Positions 23,710 to 33,691 of a DNA stretch of 34,117 nucleotides are shown here, piece by piece. The DNA is from an uncultured Clostridia bacterium (lineage in GTDB: Bacteria > Bacillota > Clostridia > Oscillospirales > Ruminococcaceae), in contig CANQJW010000008.1 in assembly GCA_947624345.1 (NCBI GenBank), forward strand, positions 1 to 34,117, in the 5' to 3' direction. A program made the position numbers and the translations under genes. Below the pieces are notes generated by a model that had not been told where the DNA came from, ran no database searches, and saw only the letters and a program-made list of their open reading frames with translations. The stretch's first letter is position 1, and every line of letters starts with the position of its first letter.

Positions 23710-26097
23710 ATGAACAATTATAATCACGAGGAACTGACTAAAAAATGCAAAGAAATATTAGACGACGCTAAATCTATCGCAGGAAGATTAGGACACACCT
23801 ATGTCGGAAGTGAGCATATCTTATTGTCTTTTCTGGAAAACGGAAGCTGTACCGCATCAATTGTGCTTATAAGAAATGGTGTAAACAAAAGCGAAGTATA
23901 TGATAAACTGGAGGAGTTAGTAGGAATAGGAACCCCATGCAGGCTTGAAGACTATGAGGACCTAATGACTCCGACTGCAAAGAAAATAGTAAACGGAGCA
24001 CTTTCTTTATCTAAAAGTCTGGGTTCAAAGCAGTGCGGAACAGAGCATCTTCTGATGCTTATGCTGAGGCAGGGGGGCTCTCAGGCTATGCAGATTTTAG
24101 AGGAGCTTGAAATTCCTATCTCAAAGCTGTATAACGATTGCTCTACAATAGGAAAATCTGATATAGCTTTCTTTAAACAAAACACCGAAAAGCTGAAATA
24201 TCTTTCAAAGTATGGAAGAGAGCTTACCAATAAAGAGGCTTCTGACAGCTTTGATCCGGTCTTGGAGCGTGATAATGAGATAAATCAGGTTATCGCAATT
24301 CTCTCAAGAAGACAAAAAAATAATCCCTGCCTTGTCGGAGAAGCAGGCGTTGGAAAAACTGCGATAGTAGAGGCATTGGCACAAAGAATTTATAAAAAAG
24401 AGGTGCCGTCAGCTTTGCAGGGTAAGAGAATTTTTACTCTAGATATCACTGAGCTTTTGGCAGGAGCAAAATACAGAGGAGATTTTGAAGAGCGTTTGAA
24501 ATCCTGCATCAAAGAGGCAAAACGCTCAAGTGGTATTATTCTTTTCATTGACGAAATTCACAACATCATCGGAGCAGGTGCCGCAGAGGGTGCAATAGAC
24601 GCCGCAAATATTCTAAAGCCTGCTCTTGCAAGAGGGGAAATAAGCGTCATAGGCGCTACTACATTTGACGAATACAGAACACATATAGAAAAGGATTCTG
24701 CATTAGAGCGGCGGTTCCAGACGGTCAAAGTTGATGAGCCTGATGAAAAAACCACTATAAAAATACTAAAAGGGATAATTCCAAAGTATGAGGAGTTTCA
24801 CGGACTAAAAATTACCGATGAGGCGATTTCTGAGGCAGTAAAGCTATCGGGACGATATCTGACAGACAGACATTTTCCAGACAAGGCTATTGACCTTATA
24901 GACGAGGCCTGTGCGTATGTTCATCTGGAGCATAGTGAAAGCGATGATTTCAGCGGCGGTGAGATGTATGAAGTCTTTAACGATTATGTTCTGGGGAAAA
25001 TCAGCAAAGATGATTATCTTGACAAGCTATCGCAGTCATATAGCAATTCACTAAGTGATGACACAAAAAGGCTTTTGAAAATTGATATAGATAAGCGTAT
25101 CTCAAATATCGTATCAATACCTTTGGAAGCGATAAAAAAGAGCGAGAGATTAAAACTTTGCTCACTCAAAGAAAACCTATCTAACAAAATTATCGGGCAG
25201 AACCGTGCCATTGAGGCAGTTTCCTTTGCGATAAAACGAGGAAGAGTAGGGCTTAAGGACGCATCTAAACCAATAGGCTCGTTTGTGTTTTTGGGTTCAA
25301 GCGGAGTGGGAAAAACTGCACTGGCTAAAGAGCTTGCCAATGAAATCTTTGGCGGAGAAAACAATATGATAAGGCTTGATATGTCTGAATTTATGGAAAA
25401 GCACAGCGTATCGAAAATTATCGGCTCACCTCCCGGATATGTGGGCTTTGACAGCCCGAATGGAAGTATGCTAACCGAAAGAGTGAGAAGAAATCCGTAT
25501 TCGCTTGTTTTATTTGATGAGATAGAGAAGGCTCACCCTGATATACTCAATCTGCTTTTACAAATTCTCGAGGACGGTTTTTTGACCGACTCTAAGGGTC
25601 GGAAGGTTTCCTTTAAGAACACAATTATAATTATGACATCTAATATCGGAGCGAGAAAAATTATTAAAGATAGCTCTCTTGGATTTTCTCAGACGGTCAG
25701 AACAAACAGCTTTAACGATAAAGAAGTGAAAGCGGAGCTGAAAAAGATCTTTTCGCCTGAGCTTCTAAACCGCATTGATGAAATAATTACCTTTGATATG
25801 CTTACCGATGAGAATCTGATTGAAATTGCAGGGCTTGAGTTGAAAAAACTAGCTGAGAGGTGCAAGGCTCTTGGAATTAAGCTTTCGTATACCAAAGATG
25901 TTGCTAAAAAACTCAGTCGTGACGGACATTCAAATGAATACGGTGCAAGAGAAATATCACGAATTATCAGACGAAATATAGAAAATCTTATTACAGACGA
26001 ATTTCTTTCAACGATCGAATGTAAGTCGCTCAGGATTTCCGTCGCTAATGATAGCTTTAAGATTGAGAACGAGAGCAGATTAAGGCTGAATGCGTAA
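23710..26097 (+). CDS. clpC: ClpC-type AAA+ unfoldase of the Clp protease
   Basis: The 795-residue protein has an N-terminal double Clp_N repeat (1-145) and a first AAA domain with Walker A GEAGVGKT (210-217) and Walker B LFIDE (278-282). A short middle segment (about 405-455) follows, then a second AAA domain with Walker A GSSGVGKT (529-536) and Walker B LFDE. Leu657-Gly-Phe659, in the loop where ClpC has VGF, should dock ClpP, which separates it from the disaggregase ClpB. I see no UVR motif in the short middle segment, unlike Bacillus ClpC. It is not followed by mcsA/mcsB or preceded by ctsR. The start follows AAGGAG. Confidence 0.88.
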   Translation: MNNYNHEELTKKCKEILDDAKSIAGRLGHTYVGSEHILLSFLENGSCTASIVLIRNGVNKSEVYDKLEELVGIGTPCRLEDYEDLMTPTAKKIVNGALSLSKSLGSKQCGTEHLLMLMLRQGGSQAMQILEELEIPISKLYNDCSTIGKSDIAFFKQNTEKLKYLSKYGRELTNKEASDSFDPVLERDNEINQVIAILSRRQKNNPCLVGEAGVGKTAIVEALAQRIYKKEVPSALQGKRIFTLDITELLAGAKYRGDFEERLKSCIKEAKRSSGIILFIDEIHNIIGAGAAEGAIDAANILKPALARGEISVIGATTFDEYRTHIEKDSALERRFQTVKVDEPDEKTTIKILKGIIPKYEEFHGLKITDEAISEAVKLSGRYLTDRHFPDKAIDLIDEACAYVHLEHSESDDFSGGEMYEVFNDYVLGKISKDDYLDKLSQSYSNSLSDDTKRLLKIDIDKRISNIVSIPLEAIKKSERLKLCSLKENLSNKIIGQNRAIEAVSFAIKRGRVGLKDASKPIGSFVFLGSSGVGKTALAKELANEIFGGENNMIRLDMSEFMEKHSVSKIIGSPPGYVGFDSPNGSMLTERVRRNPYSLVLFDEIEKAHPDILNLLLQILEDGFLTDSKGRKVSFKNTIIIMTSNIGARKIIKDSSLGFSQTVRTNSFNDKEVKAELKKIFSPELLNRIDEIITFDMLTDENLIEIAGLELKKLAERCKALGIKLSYTKDVAKKLSRDGHSNEYGAREISRIIRRNIENLITDEFLSTIECKSLRISVANDSFKIENESRLRLNA

Positions 26098-26118
26098 AAA
26101 TTATCATTAAAGAAAAAT

Positions 26119-26147
26119 ACCACTCTGAGTAATCAGGGTGGTTGTTT
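26119..26147 (+). terminator. Terminator after the Clp ATPase gene
   Basis: ACCACTCTGA pairs with TCAGGGTGGT (one G.T), followed by TGTTT. Confidence 0.65.
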
Positions 26148-26225
26148 AATTATATATCTAGTCTGATACCGATCTTAACAGTTATGTTTGGTAAAATTAA
26201 CAATTTCAAATAACGCCTTAATCGT

Positions 26226-26254
26226 GCATAATTTTTTATACTGAGGAAATAATA
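26226..26254 (+). promoter_or_regulatory. Possible forespore (sigma-G/F) promoter of ypeB
   Basis: GCATA (26226-26230) and AATAATA (26248-26254) are 17 bases apart, 34 bases before ypeB. They resemble the GCATA / CATnnTA boxes of forespore sigma factors, although the spacer is slightly long and the first base of the -10 is not C. Confidence 0.35.
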
Positions 26255-26287
26255 GTTTCAAATATCTTTAAAAGGGAGAAAACTATT

Positions 26288-27667
26288 ATGAGTTCAAAAT
26301 TAAGCAAACGAGCTATTGCTCGTATAGTAACATTCGCAACAGCTATTTTACTTCTGCTGTTTGCAATCATATTGGTATTCGGAATTAGAGCGAAAAAAGC
26401 AGAGTTAGCTCTTGAGTACAATTATTTAAAGGCGATTGAGGATTTGTCAATATCGGCAGAAAACATCAACACATCACTTCAAAAGGGATTGTATTCGGGA
26501 ACAGCAAATACTTTATCGTCTATCTCGACTGATTTACTCTTGGATTCCGCAGCTGCAAAGACTTGCTTGTCACAGCTTACAGTGTCGGAAGAAAGCCTAT
26601 CCGGTGCAAACAAATTCTTGTCACAGGTAGGAAACTATGCTTCAAGTTTGTGCAAAAAGCTTGAAAGAGGCGAAAAGATCACCGACGAGGAATATGATAC
26701 CTTAGAAAAGCTTTGCGACTATTCAGAGGAGCTTAAAAACAAGCTTTGGGAAATTGAACAGAGCATTAGAGGAAACGGGGATGAGCTTTCATACAAAACT
26801 GTTTCAAAGCTAAGCGAGATATCTGAGGAGGAAATGAAAAAGGGCAGCGGATCCGTACAAGCAGGACTGAACTTAGGCGACATCGGAGAAAAAACAGGGG
26901 AGTATCCAACTCTTATCTATGACGGACCTTTCTCTGACCATATTCTTGATAAAAAACCTGAGATGGTTCAAAATCAAAATGAAGTAACCGAGGCAAAGGC
27001 TAAAAAGCGAGCCGGAGAGGTATCAATTGCACAAGAGAAAAACCTGAAGCTAGTAAATAGCGAGGACGGAAAAATGCCATCATATATTTTTGAATGTAAT
27101 GTAGACGGAGTAAAGACATCTGTTTCGATTACGAAAAACGGCGGATATTGTTCATATATGATAAGAAATCGTAATGTAGAGGAAAACAATATCACAAATG
27201 AAGAGGCAGTAAACTATGCAAAGAGCTATCTTGACGAGCTTGGAATATACAATATGCAGTCGACTTATTATGAAACATCAGGAAAGGTTTGCACAGTAAA
27301 CTTTGCATGCAGAGAAGACGATGTTCTTTGCTATACCGATCTTATAAAGGTCAAGGTTGCAATGGATAACGGGGAAATTCTCGGCTTTGACGCAAGAGGA
27401 TATTTAACAAATCATAAGACAAGAGATTTTGCCGAACCTAAGATAACTGAAGAACAGGCAAGAAAAACTGTATCAAATCGCTTGAGCATACAAGAGGTGC
27501 AAAAGGTAATAATCCCATCTGATGGTGAGATCGAGAAATTGTGTTACGAAATGAAGTGCAAGACAAAGGACGATAAAACCGTTTTGGTTTATATCAATTG
27601 TGAGACAGGTGACGAAGAGCAGATTCTGCTTCTTGTAGAATCCGAAACAGGAACTCTTACCGTGTAA
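26288..27667 (+). CDS. ypeB: Germination protein YpeB
   Basis: The 459-residue protein has an N-terminal membrane anchor (about 10-32), a helical middle domain and C-terminal PepSY repeats. The hallmark LIYDGPFSDHI occurs near residue 215, with the EAKAKKRAGEV and EEAVNYAKSYLDELG PepSY starts after it. In Bacillus, YpeB is made in the forespore, sits in the spore inner membrane and is needed to place and stabilise the cortex lytic enzyme SleB. Usually sleB lies just upstream; here it does not, the upstream gene being the Clp ATPase. The start follows AAGGGAG. Enolase follows after 36 bases. Confidence 0.9.
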   Translation: MSSKLSKRAIARIVTFATAILLLLFAIILVFGIRAKKAELALEYNYLKAIEDLSISAENINTSLQKGLYSGTANTLSSISTDLLLDSAAAKTCLSQLTVSEESLSGANKFLSQVGNYASSLCKKLERGEKITDEEYDTLEKLCDYSEELKNKLWEIEQSIRGNGDELSYKTVSKLSEISEEEMKKGSGSVQAGLNLGDIGEKTGEYPTLIYDGPFSDHILDKKPEMVQNQNEVTEAKAKKRAGEVSIAQEKNLKLVNSEDGKMPSYIFECNVDGVKTSVSITKNGGYCSYMIRNRNVEENNITNEEAVNYAKSYLDELGIYNMQSTYYETSGKVCTVNFACREDDVLCYTDLIKVKVAMDNGEILGFDARGYLTNHKTRDFAEPKITEEQARKTVSNRLSIQEVQKVIIPSDGEIEKLCYEMKCKTKDDKTVLVYINCETGDEEQILLLVESETGTLTV

Positions 27668-27703
27668 ATTTTAGCATATCTGTTTTTGAAAGGAACAAGG
27701 TTT

Positions 27704-28963
27704 ATGAAAATAAAGGATATAGACGGTATAGAGATATTGGATTCAAGAGGAAATCCTACCGTTAAAGCCATTGTCACATTAGAGGACGGAACTGAGGCTA
27801 CTGCCAGCGTTCCGTCCGGTGCTTCAACGGGTAGCTTTGAGGCATATGAGCTTCGTGACGGAAACGATGAAAGATATTTTGGCAAGGGTGTTGTCAAGGC
27901 TATTTCAAACATAACTGATGTTATCAAGCCTGCGCTTATTACCAAAGGGGATTTAGACCAGAAGGAGCTTGACAGCACACTAAAGGCTATTGACGGAACA
28001 CCAAACCTTAAAGCCTTGGGCGCAAATGCAGTGCTGGCAGTATCGTTAGCCTTTGCCCGTGCTTGTGCAAAAGCTAAGAAAACCCCGCTTTATAAATCAC
28101 TCAGCCTTGATGATGAAAAGATACTACCCATTCCAATGCTAAATATTTTAAACGGCGGTGCACACTCAAGCAATAATATTGATATACAGGAATTTATGAT
28201 TATGCCGCTTGGTTTTTCGCATTTCAGCGAGGGATTAAGAGCATCCTGCGAGGTCTATCACACCTTAGGGAAAATCCTCAGAGAAAGAGGCTTGTCAACA
28301 GGAGTAGGCGACGAGGGGGGATTTGCCCCGAATATCGAAAGCGACGAGGAGGCTCTGGACCTAATACTTGAAGCTGTTTTCAAAGCAGGCTTTGATGATA
28401 AAAAATTCAAGCTTGCTCTTGACATTGCCGCAACAGAGTGGGTATACGACGGAGGTTATAAGCTTCCCAAGAGAGGGAAAACGCTTGACACAAACGGTAT
28501 GATTGACTATATCAAGGAGCTTTGCAAGAGCTATCCTATCCGTTCAGTTGAAGATCCATTGGGTGAAAGCGATTTTGTCGGATTTGAAAAGCTGACAAAA
28601 GAAATAGGCGACAAGGTCCAGATTGTCGGAGACGATTTGTTTGTCACCAACCCTGATAGGCTCGAAAAGGGAATCTCACACAGTGCCGCCAATGCAATAC
28701 TGATAAAGGTCAACCAGATAGGAACATTAAGCGATGCTATAAAGGCAATAAGGCTTGCGTATGACAACGGATATAATACTATCATTTCTCACCGTAGCGG
28801 AGAAACTTCAGACAGCTTTATTGCAGATTTAGCAGTTGGGCTTTCGGCAGGGCAGATAAAAACAGGAGCACCCTGCAGAAGCGAGAGATGTGAAAAATAC
28901 AACAGACTTCTGGAGATTGAAAAAGAGCTAGGACCTGATGCAAGATACGGAAGAATGTATTAA
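27704..28963 (+). CDS. eno: Enolase
   Basis: The 419-residue enzyme converts 2-phosphoglycerate to phosphoenolpyruvate. I see SGASTG, GGAH with the conserved His, IQEFMIMP, VGDEGGFAPN, the metal-binding Asp and Glu in LALDIAATE and VEDPLGESD, VGDDLFVTNP, LIKVNQIGTL with the catalytic Lys, SHRSGET and GQIKTGAP. All catalytic and Mg2+ residues of E. coli enolase have counterparts. Diverged points are GGAHSSNN (usually GGEHADNN) and EDPLGE (usually EDGLDE). I use ATG 27704, behind AAAGGAACAAGG. It is slightly shorter than usual (about 430). It may be one of two enolases in the host; this cannot be judged here. Confidence 0.92.
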   Translation: MKIKDIDGIEILDSRGNPTVKAIVTLEDGTEATASVPSGASTGSFEAYELRDGNDERYFGKGVVKAISNITDVIKPALITKGDLDQKELDSTLKAIDGTPNLKALGANAVLAVSLAFARACAKAKKTPLYKSLSLDDEKILPIPMLNILNGGAHSSNNIDIQEFMIMPLGFSHFSEGLRASCEVYHTLGKILRERGLSTGVGDEGGFAPNIESDEEALDLILEAVFKAGFDDKKFKLALDIAATEWVYDGGYKLPKRGKTLDTNGMIDYIKELCKSYPIRSVEDPLGESDFVGFEKLTKEIGDKVQIVGDDLFVTNPDRLEKGISHSAANAILIKVNQIGTLSDAIKAIRLAYDNGYNTIISHRSGETSDSFIADLAVGLSAGQIKTGAPCRSERCEKYNRLLEIEKELGPDARYGRMY

Positions 28964-29013
28964 AAAGCCCATGCAAGAGAGGATAGTCCCTTAAAAGTTT
29001 TTATTTATACAAT

Positions 29014-29046
29014 AAAAAGTAGACACATTTTAGTGCCTACTTTTTT
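29014..29046. terminator. Bidirectional terminator between eno and the YfhO gene
   Basis: AAAAAGTAGACAC pairs with GTGCCTACTTTTT (one mismatch), with A's before and T's after, so it ends both converging genes. Confidence 0.8.
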
Positions 29047-29069
29047 AGTTTCGATAAAGTTTTTGTTTG

Positions 29070-32000
29070 CTATTCATTTTCGTCAGGGTAACTCTCAAGC
29101 TCATAGTTTGCCGGAGATATTTCACCTGATTTTAATTGTGCCTTTAAAGCCTTTTTCTCCGCTTTTTTCTCTGTTTTTTTCTTTCTGCGTTCTTCTTCAT
29201 AAGCGAAATATGGCTCAAAGCTTTTTGGCTTGCGTGTTTTCACAAAAATACTAATCAATATCAACGCCACAAGACCAGCTATTGAAATTATAGTACCTGC
29301 TATAAAACCGGGAGGCGTATATTTAAGTTCAACAGTATGCTTGCCTTTATCTAACTTCACACCAAGCACTGCACCGCAAAGCTTGGTGGTTTCAGCCTTT
29401 TTGCCGTCGACATAAGCAGTCCAGCCCTCAGCAGGGATAGCTGTATACATATATCCGTCAGTTGAAGCGTCAATTTCACCCTTGAAGTAGGTATCGCTAT
29501 GCTCAGTGATATCATAAGTTCCATTTGATTTAAGCTTGTTTAGTCCCTCTTGAAGAAGATCGTCATTGATTTGATATACAAGACAGCTAAGCTGTCCATT
29601 TTCTGTAAGTGGTTCTTTTGACGTTGCTGAGATTGTTATAGTATCTCCTGCTTTTGCATATCCTGCCGGAAAGACATATTCAAGATCGTCCTCAACGGTG
29701 TAATAATAAGTATTATCATCAGAGCTTACCTTTGTGTCGACACTCTCGAAATAAGGACTGTCAAAGAAACAGTAATACATAGAATCCTCCGGAGCTATAT
29801 AATTGAATTTCAGGGTTGAGTTTTCATCACTGCTATCGGTGTCAACAAGTGAAACCTCAGTGATAATTGTTCCAAAGCCCTCAATAGCAAGACCGCTTTC
29901 TTTGATAGCGTCAGTTATCTCAACAGAAAATTCATAAGGTTCGTCAGCTACAAAGCTTTCATCAACACCGTTTAAATCATCAGGATCTGATGGTGCATAG
30001 AAAAACAGTTCAGAGCCGTCCTCCCAGATATCAGCGTCACTCTGATATTTAAAGGTTATCTTAATTTCCTTGTCGTCAAGCTCGTCGGTTATTTCATCGT
30101 CCTTACTCAGACCAATAGACTTTTTAAGATCTTCTATGGTCAGATAATAATATGAATTTGCCTTTACTCCGTCAACCTTTTCATCAGAATCGTTAAGAGC
30201 CATTTTGCCGGAGAAAATCTTATTTTCTTCGGCAGCAGTATAGTCATACAAGCCTGTCATATTATCATCACTTGTAATAGTAGCGTTTTTACTCTCGCTC
30301 TTTGTCATTGAAACATAGGTGTACAAATAATCATCAATGCCCGTTATATTTTTGAATAATTCATTTAAATAATAAACAGGGTTATTAGGGTTACTCAAAT
30401 CAAAATTCTTCATACTCTTATCAACAACAAAGCCAAATGGCAGATATGCCGTGTTTTCATATAGCTTTGCGTCGCCTGCCGAAGCGATTTCCTTTAAATA
30501 AGTATCTGAGTTATCACCTGTTTTTGAAATAACATATTTAAGGTTAAGAAGTGCATTAGTAAACGGACTTGTAACACCGTAATAATATCTGTTTCCCCGT
30601 GGTTGAGATACTATTCCTAGGTTTTCCATATAGTCTGCAACCGACACATCAGACATTGAGCTGAACTGCGAGATACCGTAATATTTATAAAGACAAGGAT
30701 CGTTTATCGTGTACCATTTAGACATTTCTGTACGGTAAAAGTCATCACTCTCAGGATTTGATTTTTCGAGCAATTCCTGAACCTCGTTGTTGCTGTCATA
30801 ATATGTGCTGTAAGTTGAATAGCCTACCTCTTTAACGCCGTTGCGGGCAGAGGCATACATCTCAATAGACATAGGAATAATCATCAGAAAGGCTATTGTT
30901 TTTGTGTTTATATATTTGAATTTTATCATCAAAATAGTTATAAGTGCAAGATATGCAAGAGCCAGAGCAATGTTATTCATAATAACTTTGTTTGAAACAT
31001 CGCTTGTAAGCTTACCTAATACAATTATTCCTGCGGCTGCGACAACAGCACCGATAATGTGAAGCAGTGAGATTTTCTCAAGCTGAGTGAACGCACGATA
31101 TGCAACAATCAAAAGAACAAATGCAAATATAAATGAAAATCTGAAAGGTATCTGGTTTGTGAAATGGAAGCCGTGCCAGATATAGTCTAAGATATTGGTG
31201 TTACAGCTAAAGACCAAAAATGTCAAAAAAATCAGTACAACGATTTTTTCTCTTATTGCAATTTTTTTGGATAATGCGTGAACGCCTATCATAATAACAG
31301 CCAGAAGTGAGCAGTATAAATTCGGCAGTCCCTCAAGGTGAGTAGGTGCCTGAAAAGCAAGAAGATTTGCAAGCACATTCTTGAAATTATCATAGAAGGT
31401 CAGAGTATTCGGGAAATCCGCATTTCCGCTTGAATAGGTTGTTCTTAGTGCAAGATATGCAGGCAGAACCAGAATAGCGGTCAGTGCAATTCCTATAACC
31501 GAGAAAAGCAGAATCTGCCAGAGTCTTTTTAAGATGGTTTTTATACCAATCTTTGAACTGATAACCTCTGCGATAAAATAAAGAGCAACAAATACGCAAA
31601 GGAAAAATCCGATATAGAAGTTAGACAAAAATGCAACTGACAGAGATATTGTATAAAGCTTGAACTTTCCGTCCTTGATAAGATAGTGAACACCAAGTGC
31701 GACAAGCGGCATAAGGGCAACAGTATCAAGCCACATTATATTCCAGTAATATCCCATCAGATATGCACATAAAGCATAAGGAATGGCAAACAAAACGATA
31801 GAAAAGTCGTTTCTCTTAAATACAGATTTTAAGAACATTCCCATAAAAAGACCTGCACAGCCTATTTTGATACATACAAACAAGGCTAAGAAATCACGCA
31901 GATAAGCCTCCGGAATAAGTAATGCAAGGAAGTTAAGCGGACTGGCGGTATAATACGACATTATACCGAGAAAGTTTTGTCCCCAGCCGGAGTGAAGTGA

Positions 32001-32315
32001 ATACAACAAAGACCCTCCGTTTTGAAGCTTGTCCTGCAGTTCGGAAATAAAGGGGAAATACTGATGCCAGAAGTCAATAACAAGAATTTGCTTATCGCCG
32101 GCAGGATGCATATCCGCCTTGATAAAGACAATCAGCATAACTAAAAACGGTATTATAAATGAAAGCACTACAAACAGGTGTCTGATAATAAACTGAATCG
32201 CTTTTGAATTATAAAACCTGTATAATAGAGAATTGTCCCCGAGCAGAGATGTTTCTTTGTCGTTATAGACATTTTGTTTTTGCTTTATGGTATTATCGGT
32301 TTTCCTTTTAGACAT
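29070..32315 (-). CDS. YfhO family multi-pass membrane protein
   Basis: The 1081-residue protein has a charged N-terminus, then about twelve transmembrane helices (roughly residues 45-490) with landmarks DFWHQYFPF, GWGQNFLG, YWNIMWLDTVALMPLVALG and FHFTNQIPFRFSF. A large extracytoplasmic part (about 500-1010), a last helix and a Lys/Glu-rich cytoplasmic tail follow. YfhO proteins are GT-C-like; some glycosylate lipoteichoic acid in Gram-positives, others are of unknown substrate. I use ATG 32315, seven bases after GAGG; ATG 32333 has no ribosome site. It stands alone, converging on eno. Family firm, reaction inferred. Confidence 0.85.
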   Translation of the reverse strand: MSKRKTDNTIKQKQNVYNDKETSLLGDNSLLYRFYNSKAIQFIIRHLFVVLSFIIPFLVMLIVFIKADMHPAGDKQILVIDFWHQYFPFISELQDKLQNGGSLLYSLHSGWGQNFLGIMSYYTASPLNFLALLIPEAYLRDFLALFVCIKIGCAGLFMGMFLKSVFKRNDFSIVLFAIPYALCAYLMGYYWNIMWLDTVALMPLVALGVHYLIKDGKFKLYTISLSVAFLSNFYIGFFLCVFVALYFIAEVISSKIGIKTILKRLWQILLFSVIGIALTAILVLPAYLALRTTYSSGNADFPNTLTFYDNFKNVLANLLAFQAPTHLEGLPNLYCSLLAVIMIGVHALSKKIAIREKIVVLIFLTFLVFSCNTNILDYIWHGFHFTNQIPFRFSFIFAFVLLIVAYRAFTQLEKISLLHIIGAVVAAAGIIVLGKLTSDVSNKVIMNNIALALAYLALITILMIKFKYINTKTIAFLMIIPMSIEMYASARNGVKEVGYSTYSTYYDSNNEVQELLEKSNPESDDFYRTEMSKWYTINDPCLYKYYGISQFSSMSDVSVADYMENLGIVSQPRGNRYYYGVTSPFTNALLNLKYVISKTGDNSDTYLKEIASAGDAKLYENTAYLPFGFVVDKSMKNFDLSNPNNPVYYLNELFKNITGIDDYLYTYVSMTKSESKNATITSDDNMTGLYDYTAAEENKIFSGKMALNDSDEKVDGVKANSYYYLTIEDLKKSIGLSKDDEITDELDDKEIKITFKYQSDADIWEDGSELFFYAPSDPDDLNGVDESFVADEPYEFSVEITDAIKESGLAIEGFGTIITEVSLVDTDSSDENSTLKFNYIAPEDSMYYCFFDSPYFESVDTKVSSDDNTYYYTVEDDLEYVFPAGYAKAGDTITISATSKEPLTENGQLSCLVYQINDDLLQEGLNKLKSNGTYDITEHSDTYFKGEIDASTDGYMYTAIPAEGWTAYVDGKKAETTKLCGAVLGVKLDKGKHTVELKYTPPGFIAGTIISIAGLVALILISIFVKTRKPKSFEPYFAYEEERRKKKTEKKAEKKALKAQLKSGEISPANYELESYPDENE

Positions 32316-32407
32316 TGTTAAACCTCGTTTCATTTTAATATATTCATAAGCTATTTTATCACATTATTATATAAAAGTAAATAAAAAGAATAAAAGTTTC
32401 AAAAATA

Positions 32408-32438
32408 AAAGGTTAAGCTCAAACAGAACTTAACCTTT
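32408..32438. repeat. 31-base terminator hairpin, copy 1
   Basis: AAAGGTTAAG, 11 bases, CTTAACCTTT: ten-pair stem. Every base matches copy 2 at 32745-32775. The T-rich tail after the stem lets it act as an intrinsic terminator in either direction. Confidence 0.8.
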
Positions 32439-32467
32439 CTGGGTGTAGATAAAGCCTTTTTAGGGGC

Positions 32468-32698
32468 AGCCCTCTCTTGCAGGGCTTAACCTGAAAATGC
32501 ATAGCATTTTCAGCTAAAAAATAGACTAACGTCTATTTGCCCATTTCAAAACAGTCCACTGGACTATTTTTTTAGCTAAAACTGCGAAGCAGTTTTAGGT
32601 TACACCCTTGTGCGGAACGCACTCCGTAAAGCATTTCGCTGACTGCGGTCAGCGACAGGGCTCTGCCTTTGACCCGCAAGCCTTTTGAAAAAGGCTTG
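32468..32698. repeat. Cluster of eight short perfect palindromes
   Basis: Successive stems: AGCCCT/AGGGCT (32468-32486), CTGAAAATGC/GCATTTTCAG (32491-32513), AAATAGAC/GTCTATTT (32519-32538), AGTCC/GGACT (32553-32565), CTAAAACTGC/GCAGTTTTAG (32576-32598), GTGCG/CGCAC (32610-32622), CGCTGAC/GTCAGCG (32637-32654) and CAAGCCTTTT/AAAAGGCTTG (32677-32698). No gene fits here. It looks like a dispersed intergenic repeat or a structured RNA; Ruminococcus-like genomes often carry such palindrome strings. The gene-free stretch 32316-33002 holds this block, the two flanking hairpins and the nth promoter. Confidence 0.75.
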
Positions 32699-32744
32699 AC
32701 CGAAAACTTTTAGTTTATTACGCAAAACCTTTTTCGACAGGCTG

Positions 32745-32775
32745 AAAGGTTAAGCTCAAACAGAACTTAACCTTT
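32745..32775. repeat. 31-base terminator hairpin, copy 2
   Basis: Identical to copy 1 at 32408-32438, in the same orientation, 337 bases away. Confidence 0.8.
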
Positions 32776-32941
32776 ATTACTTTAACAAATTTTTATTTTT
32801 TATAGTAAGTATTCAGTACAATCACACCGTGTTCTTTTTAGTATTCTTCAATAAGGTTACGAATTAAAAGCAAAATCTGACTGTGTATTTAATGTTTTTA
32901 ATAAGAGAAAAAGTTTCGGGTTTGTCAATTATTTTCAACCA

Positions 32942-32970
32942 TTGAAAAAAGTATTATTGTGTAGTAAAAT
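32942..32970 (+). promoter_or_regulatory. Promoter of nth
   Basis: TTGAAA (32942-32947), 17 bases, TAAAAT (32965-32970), 32 bases before the nth start. Confidence 0.5.
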
Positions 32971-33002
32971 GTAAAAAGAAAAACCCGAGAGGAGAATAAA
33001 AA

Positions 33003-33641
33003 ATGACAAGAAAGGAAAAGGCATTGCTGATTTGCGATGAACTTGAAAAGCTTTATCCTGACGCTATCTGCTCGCTTGTATATGAAAAGCCTCACGAGCT
33101 TATGATTGCAGGACGGCTTTCTGCTCAGTGTACTGACGCAAGGGTGAATATTGTCACAAAAGAACTCTTTGTTAAATATAAAAGTATAGATGATTTTGCA
33201 AATGCAGATTTAAGTGATATTGAGCGTATTGTAAAGCCCTGCGGACTTTTTAAAACCAAAGCTAAATCAATAGTTGAGATGTGCAGACAAATAAGAGATA
33301 ACTTTGGCGGAGAGATTCCCCGGACAATAGAGGAGCTAACCAAGCTATCGGGAATAGGCAGAAAGACCGCAAACCTTATTATGGGCGATGTTTTTAATGA
33401 GCCTGCGATAGTAACTGACACCCACTGTATAAGAATATGTGGACGGTTAGGGCTTACTAAAAACAAAGAGCCCAAAAAGGTCGAGGAGGATTTAAAAAAG
33501 ATTATCCCTCCTGAAAGGGGCTCTGACTTTTGCCACAGACTTGTTTTATTTGGCAGAGATACCTGTAAAGCAAGAGGAGAAAGGTGCGGAGAGTGCGGTA
33601 TTTCACACTTGTGTAGTTATTACAAGAAAAACAAAAATTAA
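33003..33641 (+). CDS. nth: Endonuclease III (DNA glycosylase / AP lyase)
   Basis: The 212-residue enzyme removes oxidised pyrimidines in base-excision repair. It has the helix-hairpin-helix LSGIGRKTAN with catalytic Lys121, Asp139 in VTDTH, and the iron-sulfur cluster C188-x6-C195-x2-C198-x5-C204. The length is normal. ATG follows GAGAGGAG. It is followed by a terminator and appears to be a single gene. Confidence 0.95.
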   Translation: MTRKEKALLICDELEKLYPDAICSLVYEKPHELMIAGRLSAQCTDARVNIVTKELFVKYKSIDDFANADLSDIERIVKPCGLFKTKAKSIVEMCRQIRDNFGGEIPRTIEELTKLSGIGRKTANLIMGDVFNEPAIVTDTHCIRICGRLGLTKNKEPKKVEEDLKKIIPPERGSDFCHRLVLFGRDTCKARGERCGECGISHLCSYYKKNKN

Positions 33642-33649
33642 AAAGAAAA

Positions 33650-33683
33650 ACCCGCCTGATTATTTTTCAGACGGGTAATTTTC
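33650..33683. terminator. Bidirectional terminator between nth and the small acidic gene
   Basis: ACCCGCCTGA pairs with TCAGACGGGT (one mismatch), with A's before and T's after the stem. Confidence 0.75.
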
Positions 33684-33691
33684 TATTTGCT

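Noticed and set aside
32408-32775. Retron or phage-defence RNA
   Set aside because: The palindromes are striking, but no reverse transcriptase or other partner gene is adjacent; the neighbours are YfhO and nth.
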